Shown one piece after another: positions 12,001-23,183 of a DNA stretch of 64,000 nt. A program made the position numbers and the translations under genes. Below the pieces are notes generated by a model, which worked only from the letters and a program-made list of their open reading frames with translations, had not been told where the DNA came from and ran no database searches. Numbering within the stretch: position 1 is the stretch's first letter; each line of letters starts with the position of its first letter. Source of the DNA: Plasmopara viticola (taxonomy: Eukaryota; Oomycota; Peronosporomycetes; Peronosporales; Peronosporaceae); NCBI GenBank assembly GCA_001695595.3, contig MBPM02000003.1, forward strand, positions 2,621,545 through 2,685,544. The letters run 5' to 3'.

Positions 12001-12707
12001 CTTACCGGATCTGATCCGGGTACGTCGAGTCAACAAAATTACACTTTTCGACCATTAAGAAATAAAAATATAGGCAGGTAGTATGGTCGTGCTATCTATG
12101 CCATGGGCAAATAAAAGAGACAGCTTACCGTCTTCGTTTCTATAGTACAGTAAAGTTTGAGATAAAGGAGGAATTTCCCTTATGAGATGCTACAGATTTT
12201 TATGGGAGTTAAATACACAGGTGCAGATTTTGATCTGCTATTGCTGCGAAGAGGAGGCGCAGGGTCAAATAATGTTCTGCCATAGAACATTAAGCCCGAC
12301 TATTGCTAAAAAACAGCCGTGGAAAGTGCAGTGCCCTTCTTGCAGTGTCGATGTGTTGTTGCAATGCAATAAGTAACGTGAATTGAGGTTTGGCTATCCC
12401 TCTGAAACAATTTTTTTCTCGGAAATGGTCCACTGTGCAAAGCCCTATTTCTGGATGGGATACCTTTGTTTATCAGAAGCGGTTGCTCATTGAGTGATCC
12501 CACCCTATCTCGAGCGTATATGCCCTCGGTGTCTTAGGAAAGTTTTTTATAGGACAAAACCTTTAATTTGAATGGTGGAGTTACGAGGTATAAACGTGTG
12601 ATTGTGTATGGCCAACCTAGCGACGCCACGTTTGCGAGTAAAAGAGTTTTTTTTTCCCTCGCCGCTTTCGAACTCACTATTCGTTTGGCGCGGACACACT
12701 CAGAACT
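9061..12707. other. Gene-poor intergenic region
   Basis: Only short unsupported frames are present (9926-10135 +, 10848-11159 +, 12182-12376 +), with no domain signature. The stretch 10,140-10,750 has codon-like pieces (for example DEDVLDLLERLITIR around 10,310) broken by stops, so it may be another relic. No RNA gene was recognised. The last few hundred bases should hold the promoter of the cis-prenyltransferase at 12,708. Confidence 0.4.
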
Positions 12708-13728
12708 ATGGGCGCAGAAGCCATGAGCAATAGCGAAACCACTTTGCTTAAGGCGGAGGAAGATTTACAGGTTTGCACAATTGGTCAACATCACCTTTTT
12801 TCTTCAAATTGTCAAGTCTGATTGTGCTTTTCGTTTCAGATCCCTCGCCACATCGCCGTCATTATTGATGGGAATCGCCGGTACGGCAAGGACAAGTACG
12901 GCTCGGGCACTCGTGGTCATTCGGATGGCACCAAGACTGTCATGAAGTTCACTGATTGGTGTATCGACGCTGGCGTTGAGGCTTTAACAGTCTTTGCTTT
13001 TTCTACAGGTGAGTTCGTTGTCGCGAAACTGTCCCCTTGTCAATTTTGTTCATGCAAACTCACTTGCGCGTTAGAAAATTGGAAGCGTGAGAAAGCCGAG
13101 ATTGATACTTTGATGAAGCTGATAGACGGCTTTATTAACGGTATTCTCGGCGAGGCGCTCACCCGTAACATTCGAGTACGCGTTCTGGCTTCGGACAGCC
13201 GCAAGCTACCTGCTTTTTTAAAGAATTCAATCAAAGAAATCGAGGCAAAGACACGGCACTGCAAGGCCTTTTACCTTAATCTTTGCGTCAGGTACGCCAT
13301 GCGTGTGCGAGATGAAATGTATTTTGGTCGTCACTTTTTACTTGTTTCAACAGTTACGGCGCTCGGGATGAAATTGTTAGAGCCTGCAAGAAAATTGCTG
13401 CAGAGGTGGCTGAGGGCAAGACTAGCGTCGATGACATAAACGAGGATTTGCTTAGCCAACGCATGCTTACTGCGTACGTGCTCTGTCATGTATAGTCGAG
13501 ATAGATGAGCTGACTTGTCTTTTGTCTTTGTGTGGCATTAGTGGCCTGCCGGATCCAGACATCTTGATTCGAACATCAGGCGAGCTGCGCATCAGCAATT
13601 TCTTGCTCTTTCAGATTGCTTACGCTGAGCTCATTTTCCTGAACAAGTACTGGCCGGAGGTGACGCGTGAAGACCTCCAGGAAATTATTATTGAATTTAA
13701 CTCGCGTAAGCGCCGCTTTGGCAAGTAA
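12708..13728 (+). CDS. cis-prenyltransferase (dehydrodolichyl/undecaprenyl diphosphate synthase family), copy 1
   Basis: This enzyme family condenses isopentenyl diphosphate onto farnesyl diphosphate in cis to make polyprenyl diphosphates for dolichol. Five exons are inferred: 12708-12770, 12840-13008, 13075-13291, 13354-13473, 13542-13728, all with GT...AG introns of 62-69 bp; the joined frame is open for 251 aa. Motifs in order: DGNRRYGK (Asp31 equals the Mg-binding catalytic Asp), GHSDG, FAFSTENW (75-80, rebuilt across intron 2), [14 protein letters not shown] (across intron 3) and [20 protein letters not shown] (193-212, with the diphosphate-binding Arg200 and Arg206). The N-terminus is short ([12 protein letters not shown]) without a membrane segment. 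A paralogue with the same last three exon lengths lies 10 kb away. Whether it is a catalytic homomer or needs a NgBR-like partner cannot be told. Confidence 0.9.
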
Positions 13729-13784
13729 TTGCTGCTCGATGGCCATCACCTGAGTAACGCATGAATTGCTTTTAAGTAGCTGTA

Positions 13785-14640
13785 GCAGGTATTGTTCGAG
13801 AATGAGTATGAGTATCTATATAAAGTATTTTACAAATTAGTCAACTTTAACGTGTACTCAAATGTAAAACATTGTACATCAGCACAAACAGAATCTCTAA
13901 AACAAGAATTAAGTACAGTGCCCGCTCATTGACTAGATTCTGATAAAGTTTGCATCATGGATACATTGCAAACGCCAGCCTGTGCAAATTTACATCGGGT
14001 CACTAAATTTAAAGCAAATTTGGCCATGGTTGTTATACTGAAAGAATCGGCGTTATCACCCCTTACATGGATGGCATACGTTATCTACCTTTTGAAAAAG
14101 TATAAGGGTGCAGCTACCAAAAGTAGATATCGATTTGTTTCGCAAACTGACATCGTCAACGAGAACAATTAGCACCGAATTTCGAGAAGTGACGAAAGTC
14201 GTCAAATCGTATGGTCGGCGGCAGGTGGTAAACCATACGTAATATTTCTTTACGTAATATTTCTTTAGTAGTTATATCATTTTGGCAGGTATTGTTCAAA
14301 AATGAAGCTATGAATTTATTTTAAAATTTCACATGTATTCTGTACTTTGAATAATATGCACGCGCAAATTAGCGTATACAAAATTGATGCCAGTCTACAA
14401 AGTTTCCAAAAAAAGGTGTAAGAAGTGACCGCTCATTGTCTAGATTATTCTGCAATTTAAATGATGACTGATTACTATATTGTAAACGCCACTTTAAGCA
14501 ACTTTATAGCATATGGCATACTCAAAGCATTACCCCTATCAATAGTGGCTTTAATTTTAGCTTATCCACATGATGTGCGAGGCATCGTCAATGAGACTAG
14601 ATGGAACAAAAAAAATTAGCATCGAAATAATGTACTTTTC
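13785..14640. repeat. Old tandem duplication, 500-bp offset
   Basis: The word GGTATTGTTC appears at 13,788 and exactly 500 bp later at 14,288. Further matching blocks follow in order: GCTCATTG-CTAGATT near 13,924 and 14,432, and CATCGTCAA-GAGA...ATTAGCA-CGAA near 14,152 and 14,586. The copies are clearly diverged. Copy 1 contains a 71-codon ATG frame (13957-14172); the equivalent in copy 2 is broken. It starts only ~57 bp after the stop of the cis-prenyltransferase, so it may derive from its 3' region or from an inserted element. Confidence 0.6.
14236..14265. repeat. 15-bp exact tandem duplication
   Basis: TACGTAATATTTCTT occurs twice head to tail, in the join between the two halves of the older 500-bp duplication. 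Confidence 0.85.
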
Positions 14641-17600
14641 ACAAAAAGTGCGTAATGGGAAACAGGGTATAGTGGTCCGTCGTTCTGCAATAGATCATAT
14701 ATATATTTGTGCACGCTATCTCTGTGCAAGGTGAAGTGCAATCCCACCTAGTCTAGTAGCCATTTGCACGCCTGCGCGAGTAATCAGACTGTCTTTTTAA
14801 TTCTGGCAAAGATTTTAAGATATACAGGTCCACTATTTCGGATTTGTTGAAAGTGCAGTGAGCGCTGCACAAAAGACTTGCTGGATTCCATTGACTTGAG
14901 GAGGTGGCTATATGTGTAGCCCTCCTTGCTGCCAAGCAGCTGAAACGAGTCACGGTGTTCGAGTTACCCGAGAAAAGTCTACACTCGACGGGCCAGGCAG
15001 CACAGGTTCTGGTAGCTTCGGGCGTGGCGCCACTAAGCCAGTGAGGCTTAAGAATCCCACCTCTATAAAAAAACGTTGGCTTAATTTTTCTTAAGGTAGA
15101 GATGGCCATTTAAGCGGCCTAAACAGCGTGTGCTTAGCTTTCAAGATCATTTGCATGAAAGGCTACGCTAAACGCTTGATACATATAAGTGAAACCACTA
15201 GAAGGCAAATTACCCTTTACCTAGGTAAAATCAATGCTTCCTTCATGAAAACCTTTTCGCCAAAATCAATGCTTCCTTCATGAAAACCTTTTCTTAATAA
15301 GTAGTTCAACGCTTACGCGAACGAGTATCAAAAATTGTGATCAATACTAGATTGCCTGGCTATCAACGCTGTTGTTAGTTCCTCGATCCACGGGCTCCGG
15401 AATGAAAGTCCACAAGATCGGGCGTTGTTCCAATGATGTTAAGCGTTTCCGAGCAAAACAATACTTGCTGCATAGGATTTAGTAAGCGGAAATACATGAT
15501 CCGCATCTGGCTCAGATGAAGCCGACAAACTGAAGCCTGTCACATCCAAAGTCTTTGAAGGATCGCTGACAGAAGTCACGCCTTGAAAGCCAGGAAAGTA
15601 GGCGCCCGATTGAAGAATAACTAAACACATATCATGGGTGCGCGGTTGACCCAAATCATGTGTTGTTAGAGCTGAAAAGGCTCGAAGAAAGCCTTAGCAG
15701 CGGCGGACTACTGCTTTCACGCACAAGTGCACGAGACAATGACAAGTCATTTTGAGTCTTGGCAGATTTAAGCGCGTCGGGATTTTTTGCGCGCCTTCAG
15801 ACGACTTTCGATAACCAAAATATGTCAGGTGACACTTCAAAAGAGAAACTAGTGAATGCCAATTCCATTTCGACTGGTTTATGGGACATTTTAGTCTGCT
15901 GCGTCATCGCAAGCTCGCTCAAATCGGAGGCACTGCAACAGAGGTCGAACTTACTAAATCTCAAAGTACTCGCTGGGCGTCGGCAAGACTCTCAGTTCTT
16001 GCATACCCACATCGACTTTTTGGCGGCATTGACATGCTCAATGGACACGTACAACTTTACCCAAACCAGCTTAAGTGCTTACGCAGCACACAGCCGCAAT
16101 TTTGATGACCTTTTTGCGCCAGAAGCAAGTATTCTAATGACCGGATCCTATTTAGGTGACAGACGCAGCGATAGTGTCCTTTTTTTCATCCTGGCATGAA
16201 ATGATGGGAGCAGTATGTGACCTTGATCGAGATAACGGTATAATACAGGACTCAAGATCCCAAATTTACTGTGCTCAATAGCCAAGCAAATAGTGGCGAC
16301 TAGGTCATGCAGTAAACTGAATTATGCAGCAACATCTGCACAAATACCCATTATATATACACTCTGTTAGCTGACAATATATCTGGGTGAACGTTGTGCA
16401 GTGTACTTCTTAGGTTGATAGCTAGAAGCTACCAAAATTATATATGAGTTTGCGGCGGTTAGCACGCCTAGTGCTATGCTTAACTAATTAGTAAGGCCAA
16501 AATAGCTCTAGTGTAGTCTATTCGTTTGGTCATAATATTGTTTTAACCATTATAGGCTTTTCCTTACACATATGCTGACATTCTTTTCGTATGTAGCCAC
16601 TCCAAAAAAGGTCAGTCACTTTAGAGGCGCATCTAGGCCACCCAAAACAAGACTTTGAGGCCATGAAGACCATTAGATTTAAGCCAACATTGCCAAAAAT
16701 GTTTTTGTGGCGGAAGAAATCAAAGGCGTCGGATATTTGTATGTAGCCATGGGGTTCGTACAGACCTTGATAGAATGAAAGTGATCGCAACTTGTCCAAC
16801 GCCACGTTCTAAACAAATCTGAGAAAATTGCTAGAAATGGTTTCGCAAGTCTCAAGAAAACTTTATCCAGTATACTAAAGGAACTATGAGCCGTTCTGGG
16901 AGAACCAGTACAAGGTTACATTTTTTATATTTTTTGTAACCTCCAGGATATTCTTTAGCCGATTATGCACCTACCCCTGCTGGGGAAGACAACGCATTTG
17001 TGACGCTTCCGACTACAACATTTTTTGCGTGTTCTTGATGCAATAAGGGCGGACATGAGCAAGTCATTTCGCTCAAGTCCTGGAAACGAGCGACTGTCGA
17101 AAATAAGCTTCTCTGCTCACGACAAGGAATAACATGCCAAGAAGTACGTTCTGATAGAGTGCCAAGTGCATCTCCTGAGCTTTTGACTATTCACAACATG
17201 CATTCCTGAGAATAAAAATGATATGCCCCACTCCTCCCACAAGATGGCAAGATGATTGTCAGTTTTTGGGATATAACTCCTGTGCTGGATACAAGTTCGG
17301 TTACACTAGTGTGCTTGCCGATGTTTATCGTGCACACGTGGTCCATGTAAGCTAACTAAAAAGCTATTTCGTCCGGCGATTTCGTCGAGTGTCTAATAAA
17401 ATCCAAACAGTTTGTTATGCGATCTTGCATCGCAGGCGAAATATTCAATGTCGAGTAGCTAACCCTCGACAGCAATTGTAGCTTCACCGCTTTGAATGGG
17501 TAGACATTTAGCTCCGCTATAGAGTGGTCTGCCGTATCTGGCTTATCTCATTGCTTCGATTGACAAAGACCTAAAGTATGTTAAACTTCTATAGGCATAT

Positions 17601-20600
17601 GCTTCAATCAGGAGGAGAAACTTTTCTAGGTTTTCACGGTGTTTGGTAAGATCCACAGATATGAGGACCTGGAGATTTGTCAAAGAGTCAAATTCGCGAC
17701 TCACAGGTCGACTCCCCTACAGGACTTGCTGTTACCGGAGGATCATTATAATTAAATGGTAAAGCATGACCAATTTTTAATCTAGCTGAAGCTAGACCTT
17801 TTTATATTAAATCGGCCTTTCAGAGCTAGTTTTTAATAAGTTTAAAGTTTATATATACGCAATATTAGTAGACCATCGGAATCATATGAAACTTTTTAAC
17901 GCAATAAGCTTTGATGGCTTGCCAAAGGTGAGTGACGATAGACGTATAGGTGCTCGTGTGCCGCCAACGCATTTGGCACCTCTTCTAGCGTATATACAAC
18001 CAGCGAGGCTACATATAATCCATGGCCTTTCGAACACGTTCATGACGTACAGTGAGGCGCTCTGTACCGCTGCATTTAAACGAAAGCTTTTTTTGATGTT
18101 CTGATCCTATTAACTGTTGTCTCGAAGGACTATACATGGACAGATTTAGATTCAACCGTGTGCTAGAGGACAAAAGCCGCAATATGTCTACATCCTAGGC
18201 TCAATAAGCTTGTAATGGATTAGAATGTGTTTGACAATGCACACATCTATACATTATATGGAGGTTAAGGCAGTCTGATTTCTCATTAATTTTTGAGCAC
18301 GAGGTATTCTGCGATGACGGTTGGCGCGAGTACAGTAAAGATAGGATTTCTATGCTTATCCAATACCTATGAAGCAATCGCAAGTTTCTCGAAAAAAAAC
18401 TACTCAGTAATGGTCAGATATTTGGCGGCGGAAAACCAAGCTTAGAAAAATTTCTTTTTTGATAAATACTAAACTTGGCTAGCTAAATCTTTAATTGTTG
18501 ATGCGTATTAGCGGACAATGTTTCTGGTCCCTACGGTGTGGGGTGTAGGTTCACAAAAAATTCATTGTCCATCATACTTGGGAAGCGGTCATTATGGAAG
18601 CGGTCAACACAAGTGAATTGCATAAGGTCCCGGTAAAACAAATGGTGAGTTTAAAACTAAATTTTAAAGCGAAAAAATCTGAGCGGTTGTGCTAATTTTA
18701 ATTACATGGCTGTTTGGACGCTTACATCTTCGTATGTCGATAACTACTTTACTTGCGGCGAGCTTAACCGACCCTATGGCTCGAATATAAGTTGCCCGAC
18801 CCCAGACCGGAAGGACCCCGTTCGATGCTCTTAAAATCCAAATGAAGGCAGCTAGAGATAGTTCACTAACTTGCCCACCCAAAAAATCAATGTGCGAGTG
18901 CCCCGCACACCCGCATCCAATGTGTGTGGTGAGATGGATCCCCACTGATTAAATGAAAAAGTTTAAGCTTCGCAAAAAGTTGAATATGTCGTACAATTGC
19001 TTTACGGCGATGACATAAGTCTTTTGAACTGGAGTTGCACATCTTTTTAGCATGAAAAACTTAATCCGTGATGAGTTAGGGAAAGTTTAAGCGTATATAT
19101 CAAACCCTCATGTTGGAAGTCAACGTTGAGATCGAAGCCCCATACGTGTCGCTCTCAGTTATACATGCAGCGATCAACAAAGACGAACTCATCGTTAGCA
19201 TAAATGCCGTTACACCCCATGAGCACACCGATACACAATCTCCGTAGCTAAAAAATTAACTCCACGATTTCAAACCTTTTTATATGAATCAAACAATCAA
19301 AATTGTGGCGAATCACGCAAAATCTTGCATGCAGGAGGCGTACAGAAAAATGTGCGTTTTTTGGCAAACGACTTTTGGTCATAGGTGTGCTTGTGAATGC
19401 ATATTAAAGTTAAGTTTGTTTTGTAAAGCATATGGGTGTTATTACTCAACCCTTGATTCTCAAGTAAGCGACTAAGTTTGTCGTCGCAAGAAATGCGAAG
19501 ACTAGTGGACGAAACACTAAGCACCTTACACAGATGAGACGTGTAGGAAGACTCAAGGTCTTCTAGTAGTCGACCGGTTACAATTCTCGGTCCCAATGAA
19601 ATCTGCATGGGCAATTTAATGCACATGTAAGTCTAGAAATTTTTTCATACACTACGTATTTAGTTTTATACAATTTTTAATGTAGTAAATTCGCAAAAAT
19701 CAACTCAGGAATTTCACATCTATTTAGCTATCCTTCGAAAGGCCTCGGTACAAAAATCGGTATAAAAACGGGTGGGTTGACTGTCCTGCACCGAAAACCA
19801 CCCTCTTGAGACTCTTTTTGACGTAATGCCAGCTATTACCACTAAAGTTTGACTTTTTGTCAAGGTCTAATACATCCTCTTCCACCAAGATAGGTATTTT
19901 ATCAATCAAAGAAAGTTGGGTACCCTCGACATCCATTTAAAAAGTCAAGTTGGTAACCAAATAGGCAGTAGAGGGAGCTGACGGTCGACCGGGACACCAA
20001 GCCATTGCCGAATCAAGCTTGTTTGGCTACTGGAATTTTTTTCTGCATCAACATCAAAATTTGCACCTAACCGCACGTTTTTTTCTTCGTAAAGCTGCGC
20101 CTGCAACAAAAGCTGTGCCTGCACCATCGGTCGCGAACTCTAGAAGTATTTGTTTTCAAGATAGCCGCCAAGCACTCGACTTCACCTAAGATAAACCGCA
20201 TGCTCACATGTCTACTTAGCCGGTTGATCAATAATCTCTTTTGTTTTAAGTGATGAATATTGCAAAGTGTTGTCTGCCTCTTTACTTGCTAAGGCAGCAA
20301 CGAAGCCTCAGGCTTAAGGAAAAGTTGTCAAAACATTCTTAACTCCCGATGGTACGTCTCTAGAAGATAAAGTTTGATGCTAGACCCACCGACCATGCGA
20401 CACGCCCAGATAGGGAAGTCAATGGACAAACGACTCGATCCAGGACGATCTTGTTCATGGGGTCACAGAAATGGAGACGAAAAGGAAAAGATGAAGTCAA
20501 AGACGACAGCCCTAAATACATTCTTCAGAAAAGGAAATGAACGAGGGGCTATGTACAGTTTTTCTACCTCAGAATTCGTCGTCTCATAAAGATCTAGTCA

Positions 20601-22314
20601 CTCTTCTGACTACAAGTCGAACGAGGAAGAGGCCAGGTCATCGCGTCAAGCAGTACGCCCATCGAATTCGTGTCTCGTGAGGGCTTTCTGGAGAAAATTT
20701 CTTGCGTAGCATCCATAACGCCAAATCGGCTGGTAGAGGCCCTTTTCAACAGAATGTTTTGGTGGTTATGCGCGTGCAATTAGCACTGCATAAGATTTTG
20801 TGTAAGAAATTGCACTCGGCCTTGTAAGAAACCTGAAGACAAGGGCAATCTAAGGGTGCTGTCACCATCACATTTAGAATCGATTGTATATTCTGGACAT
20901 GGGTGAACCTCCAGAGTATTATGAGCCATTTGCCGAGTAAGATGTCCTTACGTCCTTGAGCTTTATAAGTGCTTTTCTCGCTCGAAGATTCGTAAGCAAC
21001 TCATTTTTGAGATGTCTTGCAATCATCACATTGCAAGCCAGGCATTGATAGCATAAGTTTCGGCCAACCATCCCCCAATGAGCGACCAAAAGACCGCTGC
21101 TCAAGAACAAAGCCCCGCTGTTCTTGATTCCAGATTGCAGCGGCCTTCACTCAATCTCTCGGAGCCGTTTCATCGAATCTCATGCATTTATCTAAGTTAG
21201 CAATCACGAAAAGCTCTTAATGCAAGATTGAGCGTGAGATGACGCTTTAAAGAGCAACTTGCAATGCATAATAAAAAGTTGGAGTCCTGAGGATTGAACT
21301 ACCAGCTATATACCCCACATTGTGTCGACAACGTTCTTGAGAAGGTCAACGATGTGAATTGATCCACGTTCTCAGGATCGTGAAAGGTCCGATCAAACGA
21401 TAATTTATTTTGCTTATCAATATCGAGCTTACTCTTCCAACGATAGATTTTGTGATCCAGCAATGTGGTAACGTCGTTATCGTTCAATGCGTTTATTAAA
21501 GGCGATGGCGCCTTTAGTAATACACACTATTACCTTCTCCGTGATTATCTGAAATTTTTTTTTTAATCCAACGAAAGACTTGTTGCCTTGCTAATTACAT
21601 CCAATCGACTTTTAACTAAGTCAATTAAGTGTTTCCGCGAAAAAAAGGTATCACATTATAGACGCGAAGGAAAATGTCCCGAGTTTCTCTGCCACTAATC
21701 TCTAAGGCCCACACGCTTATTGTAGTCAAGTATGTATCCAGCAATTTCTTCACGTCAACAATTTAGATTGTGCTTTACCGGTACACAGCCCCGAGATATT
21801 TTTTTTAATGCACATCCAATGGATAATAGCACCTTCTGCCAGCGATATTGGTAAATATATGCACGTGCTGAGCGTCACGTTGGGCGTGTTAGGTGCTTAC
21901 ACTTCGTGCTGATTGGCCAAAGTTGTGCTATCGTTTGGTAAGCGCAATGAATGAGACCACCTTGAAAACGCTGAGAAAGGCGTTGGATGGCGATGTTGTC
22001 TGTGCAAATATATTCATTTCGATGAAAATTGGCGGAGCCATCGCCGACTCAAGCGCGTTCACGTCTGAGTGGACTACCCCTTTGGTAATGAGCGACTTGA
22101 GACCGAATGGTATCACTGTCGATTTACTTTACTTTTTCATAACATGAAGTTTAACACTGCTTTTTTTCTGTAATACATTTTGTGGAGTCAAAAATATTGT
22201 CATGATCTTGATTTAGTTATTCTTGTATAGCATACATGGCACAGCCAAGTCGGGGCGAACGGATGACTATTAAGTGCAAGTGGCTGTATTCACATACCTC
22301 AAAGCTTCTGCCTA
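14641..22314. other. Gene-poor intergenic region
   Basis: No gene could be supported. Fragments that read somewhat like protein are VAICVALLAAKQLKRVTVFE (+, about 14,905-14,965), the frame 15759-16199 (+, starts after TGA without an ATG), 19724-20127 (-) and 18664-18945 (-); none shows a known domain. A tRNA-like scrap lies near 21,280-21,330 (-), discussed among the rejected items. The region presumably consists of eroded genes and repeats; the 3' end of TrmB reaches its right side. Confidence 0.4.
15227..15293. repeat. Two 32-bp direct repeats, 35-bp period
   Basis: A 32-bp word starting AAAATCAATGCTTCC and ending AACCTTTTC is present at 15227-15258 and again at 15262-15293, separated by 3 bases. 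The copies look identical, so the duplication is recent. Confidence 0.9.
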
Positions 22315-23112
22315 TCAATATCGTTTGTTTACAGTAAATCTAGCGCGGTAAATGTCTCCTTCTTCAGAAATGACAAATCTTTCCCTGTCAGTCAAAATTT
22401 CGAGCTGGTTTTTGAGCAGCGCATCGAAGTTATAGAGACCCGACGTCTTATACACATCCACCATGTACGCAAACAGCTCCTTCACATCTGTCTGGACGTA
22501 TACAGGCGTACCATTCGGTAAGTGAACGGCCATCTTGTGTACAAATTCTTCATTCACGAGCCGCCGCTTGATATGGCGCTTCTTCATCCACGGATCAGGG
22601 TGAAATATAGAGACTCTTCTCACAGGGCCTGGCAGTGACTGCAGCATCGTCTCTTGGTGCAAATTCATGTTGGCATGTATCAAAGCCAAATTGCAGAGTC
22701 CCCGTCGCATGGCCTCTTGTTTCGCCTCTTTCAACACATTGCGACGAATCTCAACGCCTACAAAGTTCCATTTCGAGGCCCAAGACTCAGCCACATCCAT
22801 AAGGTATTTGCCTCGACCACAGCCAATGTCCAGGTGGATAGGAAGGGTAGTATCTGCAAAGCATTGTGTCCAATCAGGCATCTCCACGGGCTGACGATAG
22901 ACGATTGAGAGCGGATTCACGTGCTGGCGAAACCGCTTGGAATTTGACGGCGGGTAGCTTAAAGGCGAGGTAATCGTTGCAACATTTGCCTTTAAATCGT
23001 GCATTGACACTGTTGAGAAGTGTATTGAGATGCCGTTCTTGCCAATTTGCATCCGAGGCGGCGCCAAGCGCGTAACCCGGAACCATGACTGTACATGAAG
23101 TAACCCCGCCAT
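22315..23112 (-). CDS. trmB: tRNA (guanine-N7)-methyltransferase, TrmB type
   Basis: The family transfers a methyl group from S-adenosylmethionine to N7 of guanine 46 in tRNA variable loops. The start is the ATG at 23112 (MAGLLHVQSWFR); an open extension to 23127 begins with TTG and is not needed. The protein is 265 aa and intronless. The SAM-binding glycine motif is LDIGCGRGKYL (94-104), followed by FVGVEIRR (117-124) and the family signature FHPDPWMKKRHIKRRLV (170-186). The first ~45 residues are rich in Arg, Ser and hydrophobics with few acidic residues and could be a mitochondrial presequence, which would suit this bacterial-type single-subunit enzyme; the cytosolic Trm8/Trm82 pair would be separate. 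It is divergent from the second cis-prenyltransferase, with 71 bp between start codons. Confidence 0.9.
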   Translation of the reverse strand: MAGLLHVQSWFRVTRLAPPRMQIGKNGISIHFSTVSMHDLKANVATITSPLSYPPSNSKRFRQHVNPLSIVYRQPVEMPDWTQCFADTTLPIHLDIGCGRGKYLMDVAESWASKWNFVGVEIRRNVLKEAKQEAMRRGLCNLALIHANMNLHQETMLQSLPGPVRRVSIFHPDPWMKKRHIKRRLVNEEFVHKMAVHLPNGTPVYVQTDVKELFAYMVDVYKTSGLYNFDALLKNQLEILTDRERFVISEEGDIYRARFTVNKRY

Positions 23113-23183
23113 CTCGTAACTTTCCAAAGTACAGGAGTTTTAATGTGGGGCCTCAAAAGTGACAACGTAAGTTAATTGGCTAA
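23113..23183. promoter_or_regulatory. 71-bp divergent promoter region
   Basis: This is the whole space between the start codons of TrmB (-) and the second cis-prenyltransferase (+). Both core promoters and 5' leaders must lie in or overlap it. I see no TATA box. If the prenyltransferase starts at a later Met (Met15 or Met19), the space would be ~40-55 bp longer. Confidence 0.5.

Noticed and set aside
13040..13264. Minus-strand frame inside the first cis-prenyltransferase
   Set aside because: It is antisense to exon 3 of a clearly conserved gene.
14753..15109. 118-codon minus-strand frame
   Set aside because: No motif was found. The opposite strand has an equally open, equally unsupported frame, and part of the plus strand reads more like an eroded coding piece.
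15759..16199. 146-codon plus-strand frame
   Set aside because: It opens directly after TGA with a TTG, has no early ATG and no recognisable domain. A gene fragment is possible but not supported.
21280..21330. Minus-strand tRNA-like scrap (GGTATATAGCTGGTAG, TTCAATCC, then TTTTT)
   Set aside because: It has pieces like an A-box region, a T loop and a terminator, but the anticodon arm is missing and no cloverleaf can be drawn. At most it is a tRNA-derived relic.
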